This document shows, piece by piece, positions 58,787 to 64,000 of a DNA stretch of 64,000 nt. The stretch comes from Terriglobales bacterium. GTDB taxonomy: Bacteria; Acidobacteriota; Terriglobia; Terriglobales; Acidobacteriaceae. A program made the position numbers and the translations under genes. Position 1 is the stretch's first letter. Every line of letters starts with the position of its first letter. Location of the stretch: NCBI GenBank assembly GCA_025934735.1, contig JAICWP010000014.1, forward strand, positions 1 through 64,000, written 5' to 3'. The notes under the pieces are model-generated. The model ran no database searches. It saw only the letters and a list, made by a program, of their open reading frames with translations, and was not told the DNA's origin.

Positions 58787-58967
58787 TCACCGGGACGGAC
58801 CTTAGTTCGAGGGCGGAATTTTTAAAAGATAAAACGCCGCGAGCGAAACCATGTTAAACTCCACCACAATTTCCGCTACGTCCCGAGCAGTTTGGGACAC
58901 GCGCGCCCTTCTTCGCCGAGAGATCGAATAACTCAGGGACCCATTCCCCTTCGGTTGGGAGGTCAGT

Positions 58968-59144
58968 ATGTCTGTCAGGCTTCTTCTTGAAACAATCGCC
59001 GTGGCCGGCGCGTTTGCATGCTTTGCCAGCATGGCGAATGCGATGAGGAAAATCCGGTGGATGGACGAGGCTGCGAAGCAGAGACATCAAGCGCTACCCA
59101 CGCCCCAGACAAAAGCAGTAAAGCCGATGCGGCGCGCCAGCTAG
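58968..59144 (+). CDS. 58-residue membrane-anchored small protein
   Basis: ATG at 58968 is preceded by GGGAGG with a five-base gap, a strong ribosome-binding site. The 58 residues start with one hydrophobic helix (VRLLLETIAVAGAFACFASM), then a basic tail (MRKIRWMDEAAKQRHQ..MRRAS). No family is recognised. It is short, but the ribosome-binding site and TM support a real gene. Confidence 0.55.
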   Translation: MSVRLLLETIAVAGAFACFASMANAMRKIRWMDEAAKQRHQALPTPQTKAVKPMRRAS

Positions 59145-59211
59145 TGCTGACGTGATCCCTCTGATCGGCTCAAGCCCTTTGTGAATCACAGTCAGGACGA
59201 TAAAGAACAGT

Positions 59212-60705
59212 TCAGTTAGTCAACGGCAAGATGTCCATGTTGCTCCACTGGTCGCCTTCGAGCCAACTGGCGTCAGTGTCAGGCATGTGGAGCATGCCAT
59301 GGCCTTGCGCGCACACCAGTTCGGTGGCCGCCCAGCAATCCAGCAGGGTGTAGCCGGGACACCCTACGTGCACCGAGAGCCCCAGCCGCCGCAGGCAAAT
59401 GCGGCAGCGCCGCCGCTGGTCGTATATGGTCCAGGACAAAGCGGCGCTGGCCAGCAACAGGAACACCCACATGGAAGCGATGTCGGACATGGGTTGCACC
59501 GTACCGGTCAGCAGCACGGAAAAGTAGCGGGTGAGTTCGAGCGCGGCAACAAAAGCAATCATCAGCGATAACAGCGCCTTGCTCGCGAAAAATCCCCACC
59601 AGCGATACTTATTTCCGGTCGCCGGGGAGGCAACATGCCCGCGCGCTCCCGCCACCCAGGCCACCAGAAGAGCGCCCAGCACTACCAGCAGCAGGAACAG
59701 CAGATAAGAATCCAGGTCCTGGCGGGCCTGCTTTTTCAACGAAACCACCTGCAGGCTGGTGTTCACGAAGTGATACCCGGCATTGTCGGTGACGCGCTGC
59801 AACTCACGCGTGGCTTGCTCCTCGGTGATGGGACCGGCGAACCGCGCCACCGCGCCCATTCTGTCCACCAGGTTCGCCACCGAAGCATCGGAAGGTTGCA
59901 GCAATGACCACACTGCGATTCTCGGGGACAGGAACGAGAACTGCCGGGGCAGAACTCCAATCACGGTCAGCGGCTGGCCGTCCAGCTTCACCTGTTTGCC
60001 CACGATCCGCGGATCGCTGTGGAAATTCCCAATCCAGGCTGGCCAGCTCAGCACGGCGCACTGTTTGCAATCCTGCAGGTCGGAAGCTAGGAATGTCCGC
60101 CCGCGCGCCGCGCGCACTCCCAACACATCGAAAAAATTAGACGCTATCTGCCCCGTGAAGGCGTGGTCTTCACCTTGGGCGGCGGTGATAATGCCGCGGC
60201 GAAAAGAATAAGCCGCTATGCTCCTCACTTGCGGGCTCCTGCTCCAGGCTCCGGTCACCCGCTGCAACTGGTCAGAGCGGAACCACATAAAACGCCCCGC
60301 AGGCCGCACCGCAAATAGGGTGCCCGGGTCGGAATACGGGGAGCGCACCATGGAACGCAGGGTTGGAGCGAAACCCGTGAGCAGTACGATCGCCAGCAGC
60401 ACGCTGGTGAGAACACCCAGGCAAAAGGCCGGTGCGCGCAACGTGGCATCTATTCGCCGCAGAGTGCGCTCGCGGTCAAACCTCTGCCATAAGGCTTCCG
60501 GGAATGCGCTCCAGCAGTGCCGCAAAACCTCCACCCGGCTTTGTGGAGTCAGCCGGTCGGATTCGGCCAGAAAATGGATCCAGTGCCAGACTTCCGTGTC
60601 CTGCCTGGTGTGCCACTCCGGACGCCCCTCTGCCGGCACCAGCCAGCTGGCTAGCCACAGCAGCCCGCGGCAGGAGTACAGCAGCATGGTGGGCGGGCGT
60701 TTCAT
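59212..60705 (-). CDS. Half-length MacB/ADOP-like ABC permease, orphan
   Basis: The 497-residue protein has a cytoplasmic N-terminal region, a first TM about 135-155, and a MacB periplasmic-core-like domain (TGQIASNFFDVLGVRAARGRTF, VKLDGQPLTVIGVLPRQF). Three to four further hydrophobic segments lie between 340 and 440, and a Cys/Trp-containing tail ends it. ADOP permeases of Acidobacteriota are about 800 residues with two such halves. This one has a single half and an unusual tail (QRRRCRICLRRLGLSVHVG). No ATPase gene is adjacent. Its start overlaps the PadR gene stop by 4 bp. Confidence 0.7.
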   Translation of the reverse strand: MKRPPTMLLYSCRGLLWLASWLVPAEGRPEWHTRQDTEVWHWIHFLAESDRLTPQSRVEVLRHCWSAFPEALWQRFDRERTLRRIDATLRAPAFCLGVLTSVLLAIVLLTGFAPTLRSMVRSPYSDPGTLFAVRPAGRFMWFRSDQLQRVTGAWSRSPQVRSIAAYSFRRGIITAAQGEDHAFTGQIASNFFDVLGVRAARGRTFLASDLQDCKQCAVLSWPAWIGNFHSDPRIVGKQVKLDGQPLTVIGVLPRQFSFLSPRIAVWSLLQPSDASVANLVDRMGAVARFAGPITEEQATRELQRVTDNAGYHFVNTSLQVVSLKKQARQDLDSYLLFLLLVVLGALLVAWVAGARGHVASPATGNKYRWWGFFASKALLSLMIAFVAALELTRYFSVLLTGTVQPMSDIASMWVFLLLASAALSWTIYDQRRRCRICLRRLGLSVHVGCPGYTLLDCWAATELVCAQGHGMLHMPDTDASWLEGDQWSNMDILPLTN

Positions 60706-61031
60706 GCCGGCACCCCTTTGCGGCGCGCGGGTTTTTCATGCCCGGCGAAGTGGCGGAGCAGCGGATAACGTTCTCGGAGGTCTTGCAGGGCGGTGGTGCC
60801 TGCCCGGGTCAGCTTGTAGTAGCGTCGTGCTGGCCGTGGCTGCGCTGCTGCCAGTTGTTCCCAGCGGGAGATAATAAGGCGATCGCGCTCCAGGCGGCGC
60901 AAGGCCGGGTAGACCGTGCCGCTGGGCAGCCCTGTCACCTCCATTACGTCGAAGCCGTAATGGTGGGCCGCACCTACGCTCTGCAGGATCAATGCAGAAG
61001 TGTGCGAGAGCCGCACCGACTCACTCATCAA
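60702..61031 (-). CDS. PadR-family transcriptional regulator
   Basis: The 109-residue winged-helix protein has the PadR signature YGFDVMEVTGLPSGTVYPALRRLERDRLI and RRYYKLTRAG. Such regulators usually repress the adjacent transporter genes. In Acidobacteriota PadR genes sit before ADOP permeases, as here, with an ATGA overlap. It probably binds DNA near its own promoter and senses an unknown drug or metabolite. Confidence 0.92.
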   Translation of the reverse strand: MMSESVRLSHTSALILQSVGAAHHYGFDVMEVTGLPSGTVYPALRRLERDRLIISRWEQLAAAQPRPARRYYKLTRAGTTALQDLRERYPLLRHFAGHEKPARRKGVPA

Positions 61032-61181
61032 AGCACCCCAGCTATGTAGGATTCTACACCTGTTGGGTTGGAAGGCGGCGCATTACTTGAGGATGCTAAC
61101 CCCTTAGTGCAATTGAGCTTCCTCCTTCAATCCTAGTCAACCCAAGGCCGAATGCTAGAATCCCGCTCTGAGGAGAATCTT

Positions 61182-61550
61182 TTGGACAGAGCCAATGGCC
61201 GGCACACGGCAGAACAGCACTTTCTTGCTGCCCTGGAGCTGTTTGCCGCAGGCGAGGAGCAGCGCACCATTGCCGAGTACCAGCTCTGCCTGGCGGCTGA
61301 TCCCGGCTTCACGGACGCCATGCACGGCCTGGTCCGCATCTACCAGGACCTGGAGCAACTCGACGAGGCTGTAGCGATAGCCCGGCGCATCCCGGAAGCC
61401 GACCCGGAAGACGTGCTCGCGCATACCAGCCTGTCTATCCTCTATCAGAAGAAGGGCATGGTTCCGGAAGCAGAAGCCGAGGCCAACAAGGCCCGCATCC
61501 TGGGGTGGAAGCACCAGCTGAGGGAGCAGAAAAAGCGGCAGTCTGGCTGA
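61182..61550 (+). CDS. Small TPR protein
   Basis: TTG at 61182 has a strong Shine-Dalgarno GAGGAG six bases before it and gives 122 residues; an in-frame ATG at 61152 with only a weak site is the alternative (132 residues). The sequence AAGEEQRTIAEYQLCLAADPGFTDAM and VLAHTSLSILYQKKGMVPEAEAE shows three TPR helices pairs. No signal peptide is seen, so it is cytoplasmic. Role unknown. Confidence 0.65.
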   Translation: MDRANGRHTAEQHFLAALELFAAGEEQRTIAEYQLCLAADPGFTDAMHGLVRIYQDLEQLDEAVAIARRIPEADPEDVLAHTSLSILYQKKGMVPEAEAEANKARILGWKHQLREQKKRQSG

Positions 61551-61808
61551 CTAGCTGGCGCTGCCTCAGGAAATCAAGCTGACTGGCTGACTAGCTGTCT
61601 GGCTGGCAACAGCCGCCCTGATGGAACGGCCCATGTCATCAGCTTGGTCCGCAATCAGCTCCGGTCTGCAAATAGCGAGTGCTTCGTGGAGGTGTGTCCA
61701 ACAAACCAACACCTTCCCATAATAGGGATCGAGAGCAAGAAACCGCGCGACACAGGCGGGCTGAGTTCCAGGAAGGAGGCAGCCAATCAGCTAGTCAGCT
61801 AGCCAGCT
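61543..61808. repeat. Repeat-bounded intergenic segment with inverted 12-mer
   Basis: CTGGCTGACTAGCTG occurs twice (61543-61557, 61583-61597). An inverted partner CAGCTAGTCAGC lies at 61788-61799. The pair encloses about 190 bp without a gene. Confidence 0.55.
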
Positions 61809-61814
61809 ATTCAG

Positions 61815-63230
61815 CTAGATGTCGTACTTCTTCATCAGGTGGCGGAAGGAGCGGTAGGAAAGCTTGAGCATCTCAGCGGCGCGGGTCTGCACGCCATTGG
61901 ACTGGCGCAAGGCCGACTGCAATAGCGTGCGCTCGATATCGGCCACGTAATTCTCCATATCCAGGCCATCCGCCGGCAAAGAATCAGCGTACCCGTTGCC
62001 ACCGCTAGCGGCGATGGTGGTGCTGAAGCCCGCTCCCGCCGCGGCGGCCACGGCGCGCGCCTTGGGACGCTCCACCGGCAGCTCCACCCGCAGCTCGTTG
62101 CCGGTTTCCAGCGCCACGGCGCGCTCAATGGCATTCTCCAGCTGGCGCACGTTGCCCGGCCATTCATAACCGGCCAGCGCCTCCAGCGACTGGGAATTAA
62201 TCCGCAAAATGCTCTTCCCTGCCGCCGGCGAATATTTCTTGAGGAAATGATTGGCCAGCAGCGGAATGTCTTCCGGGCGCTCGCGCAAGGGCGGCACCCG
62301 CACCGGAATAACACTCAGCCGGTAGTAAAGGTCCTCGCGAAAGGCATTTTCGCTCACCAGCTTGTCCAGGTCGCGGTTGGTGGCGGAAACGACGCGCACG
62401 TCAAAGGGAATTTCGTTGGTGCCGCCCACCGGCCGTATGGTGCGCTCCTGCAGGACGCGGAGCAGCTTGACTTGCATGGCCACGGTCATTTCGCTGATTT
62501 CATCGAGGAAGATGGTGCCCCCGTCGGCCACCTCGAAGAGCCCGCGCTTGTTCTGAGCCGCGCCGGTGAAGGCGCCTTTGACATAGCCGAAAAGCTCGCT
62601 CTCCAGCAGGGTTTCAGGAAACGCGCCGCAGTTCACGGATACGAAGGGTTCGCCGGCGCGGGGGGAGCACACGTGGGCGGCGCGCGCCACCAGTTCCTTG
62701 CCCGTGCCGCTCTCGCCGTGGATGAGGATGCTGCTGCTGGTGGAGGCCACCGTGCGGATGGTCTGTTTCAGCTTCTCCATCGCCGGGCTGACTCCAACGA
62801 TGTTGTCCAACGAGTTGCGGGCAGCGGCATCGCGGCGGTAAGCAAAGTTCTGCCGGCGCAGCGAGACCTGCTGCAGCGCCTGGGCAATGGCCAGCCGCAC
62901 TTCGTCCATCAGCCCGGGCCCTTTGCGAATGTAGTCGAATGCGCCCCCGGCCTTCACTGCCTGGATGGCGGCTTCGAAATCGTCCACCGCGGTGATGAGA
63001 ATGACGGCCGAATCCGGCGACACGCGGTGAGCATGGCGCAGCACCTCGATGCCGTCAATGTTGGGCATCTTGATGTCGGTGACCACCACGTCGTAGAGCG
63101 CGCCGTCAATCTTTTTCTGGGCGGCTTCGCCGGAGTTTACCGTCTCCACCCGGTGGCCTTCGCGGCGCAGCGCGATGTCCAGCACTTCACAGATGGAGCG
63201 TTCGTCGTCGCAAACCAGGATGTTACCCAC
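61815..63230 (-). CDS. NtrC-family sigma-54-dependent response regulator
   Basis: The start is GTG at 63230: GGAGGAGGG lies seven bases before it, and the receiver domain begins there (MGNILVCDDERS), giving 471 residues; the frame is open to 63329. The receiver has acceptor Asp52 in VVVTDIKMPN and Lys103. The AAA+ domain has Walker A GESGTGKE (172-179), GAFTGA (219-224) for sigma-54 contact and FLDE Walker B. A Fis-type helix-turn-helix ends it (LLQSALRQSNGVQTRAAEML). It overlaps the histidine kinase gene stop by 8 bp, forming a two-component pair. Confidence 0.93.
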   Translation of the reverse strand: MGNILVCDDERSICEVLDIALRREGHRVETVNSGEAAQKKIDGALYDVVVTDIKMPNIDGIEVLRHAHRVSPDSAVILITAVDDFEAAIQAVKAGGAFDYIRKGPGLMDEVRLAIAQALQQVSLRRQNFAYRRDAAARNSLDNIVGVSPAMEKLKQTIRTVASTSSSILIHGESGTGKELVARAAHVCSPRAGEPFVSVNCGAFPETLLESELFGYVKGAFTGAAQNKRGLFEVADGGTIFLDEISEMTVAMQVKLLRVLQERTIRPVGGTNEIPFDVRVVSATNRDLDKLVSENAFREDLYYRLSVIPVRVPPLRERPEDIPLLANHFLKKYSPAAGKSILRINSQSLEALAGYEWPGNVRQLENAIERAVALETGNELRVELPVERPKARAVAAAAGAGFSTTIAASGGNGYADSLPADGLDMENYVADIERTLLQSALRQSNGVQTRAAEMLKLSYRSFRHLMKKYDI

Positions 63231-64000
63231 GGCTCGGCCCTCCTCCGGCGCCCACTGCCAGAGCCGCCGACCGCTCCGAGTCCGCGGTTCCCCTCTGCGT
63301 CTCCAACTCCGCCCCTTCCGCTTCCCCATCCGGGCGCCGCAATTGCAGGGAGAACACCGATCCCTGGCCGGGCACCGAGCGCACCATGATCTTGCCCTCG
63401 TGCGCCTGCACGATCTGGTAGACGATGGCCAGCCCCAACCCCGTCCCTCCCTCGAAGTGTCCCTGGAAAGGCTCGAAAATCTTTTCCATTTGCTGCTGGC
63501 TCAGGCCATGCCCGCTATCGGCAAAACTGATGACCCAGTATTCGCCAACTCCGCGCAGCGAAACGTGCAGCGACCCGCCCTCGCGCATGGCCCGCAAGGC
63601 GTTGCTGCACAGGTTCCAGAACACCTGCTTGATCTTGTCGCCATCCACCAGGGCCGGGGCCCGTTCCACCTCCAGGCGGCGGACAATCTGCACCCGAACC
63701 CCCTCGGTGGGCGTGCTGCTCTCCAGCAGGGTGAGCGTGTCCTCGAGAAGCGGAATCAGGTCCTGCTGCTGGAACCCGTAGCGCTTCTCCCGGGCGTAGG
63801 CCAGGAAGTCGGAGATGATGTTTTCCAGGCGCTCCGATTCGCGAGTGACGATCTGTACCAGAGCCCGCTGTTCTTCGGTGAGATTGGAAATGCCCTCCAG
63901 CACGCTCACCGAGCCGGCGATAGAGGAAAGCGGATTGCGGATCTCGTGGGCAATAGCCGCCGCCAGCCGGCCCACAGCCGCCAGCCGGTCGCGCAGGCGC
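63223..64000 (-). CDS. Sensor histidine kinase, partial (5' end beyond the window)
   Basis: About 258 residues are visible. They contain the H box with phosphoacceptor in AIAHEIRNPLSSI, the N box FWNLCSNALRAM, the G1 box FADSGHGLS and the G2 box GGTGLGLAI. The reading frame continues through the window end as RLRDRLAAVGRLAAAIAHE, so the internal GTG at 63975 is not the true start; the sensor part is missing. It should phosphorylate the NtrC-type regulator whose gene overlaps its stop. Confidence 0.93.
   Translation of the reverse strand, partial: RLRDRLAAVGRLAAAIAHEIRNPLSSIAGSVSVLEGISNLTEEQRALVQIVTRESERLENIISDFLAYAREKRYGFQQQDLIPLLEDTLTLLESSTPTEGVRVQIVRRLEVERAPALVDGDKIKQVFWNLCSNALRAMREGGSLHVSLRGVGEYWVISFADSGHGLSQQQMEKIFEPFQGHFEGGTGLGLAIVYQIVQAHEGKIMVRSVPGQGSVFSLQLRRPDGEAEGAELETQRGTADSERSAALAVGAGGGPSRG

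Noticed and set aside
59212-60705. Permease gene called as pseudogene
   Set aside because: The frame is intact, the start is coupled to PadR, and no remnant of a second half was seen downstream.

Overview
The window looks like a chromosomal segment of a GC-rich Gram-negative soil bacterium, most probably an Acidobacteriota (Terriglobia-like) member. This is inferred from gene content: a Ser/Thr kinase with a beta-propeller sensor half, a PadR regulator next to an orphan MacB/FtsX-type permease, FG-GAP/UnbV propeller proteins beside a multihaem cytochrome, GIDE-domain and TonB-energiser proteins, and hairpin-rich intergenic repeats. No transposase, phage or CRISPR array was seen. Three tRNA genes are present: Lys-CUU, Arg-CCG and Lys-UUU.

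Layout. 0-7.6 kb: tRNA-Lys, a PASTA-less kinase, a GH3 glycosidase, L-lactate dehydrogenase, tRNA-Arg and a GIDE-domain membrane protein. 7.8-9.6 kb: a GAF-TM-TonB fusion and a single-domain response regulator. 9.9-16.4 kb: a complete phosphate-uptake locus on the minus strand (pstS, an outer-membrane porin, then pstC-pstA-pstB-phoU). It carries three separate arrays of 11-bp-phased CTGTAAC half-sites, which look like Pho boxes. 16.7-20.3 kb: a small chaperone/usher-like secretion cluster. 20.7-26.9 kb: tRNA-Lys, a phospholipase C/acid-phosphatase-like lipoprotein, and two secreted proteins behind a strong sigma-70-type promoter.

26.9-36.4 kb: a tightly coupled four-gene minus-strand operon encoding a membrane cytochrome b/multihaem cytochrome c and three large FG-GAP/TPR/UnbV proteins. 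36.6-45.9 kb: an alkaline-phosphatase-superfamily region holding a sulfatase-like TPR protein with an aminotransferase, and a plus-strand operon of two paralogous phosphohydrolases separated by a small ribbon-helix-helix-like protein and a three-TM membrane protein. 45.9-54.3 kb: PilZ protein, cation/proton antiporter, DapA-family lyase, carB, carA and lepB. 54.5-59.1 kb: CYC-motif protein, TPR protein, a YvcK-family protein, glmU, a DUF1059 protein and a very small membrane protein. 59.2-64 kb: half-size MacB-like permease with PadR regulator, a small TPR protein, an NtrC-type regulator and its cognate histidine kinase, which runs off the window end.

The best candidates for undescribed biology are three. 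One is the cytochrome/propeller operon (26.9-36.4 kb). Another is the phosphohydrolase operon, whose two paralogues appear to have opposite membrane topologies and enclose an Oxa1/DUF106-like membrane protein (40.5-45.8 kb). The third is the miniature chaperone-usher cluster with a tandem 19-bp operator (17.3-20.4 kb). Functional statements rest on motif recognition only; no database search was run.
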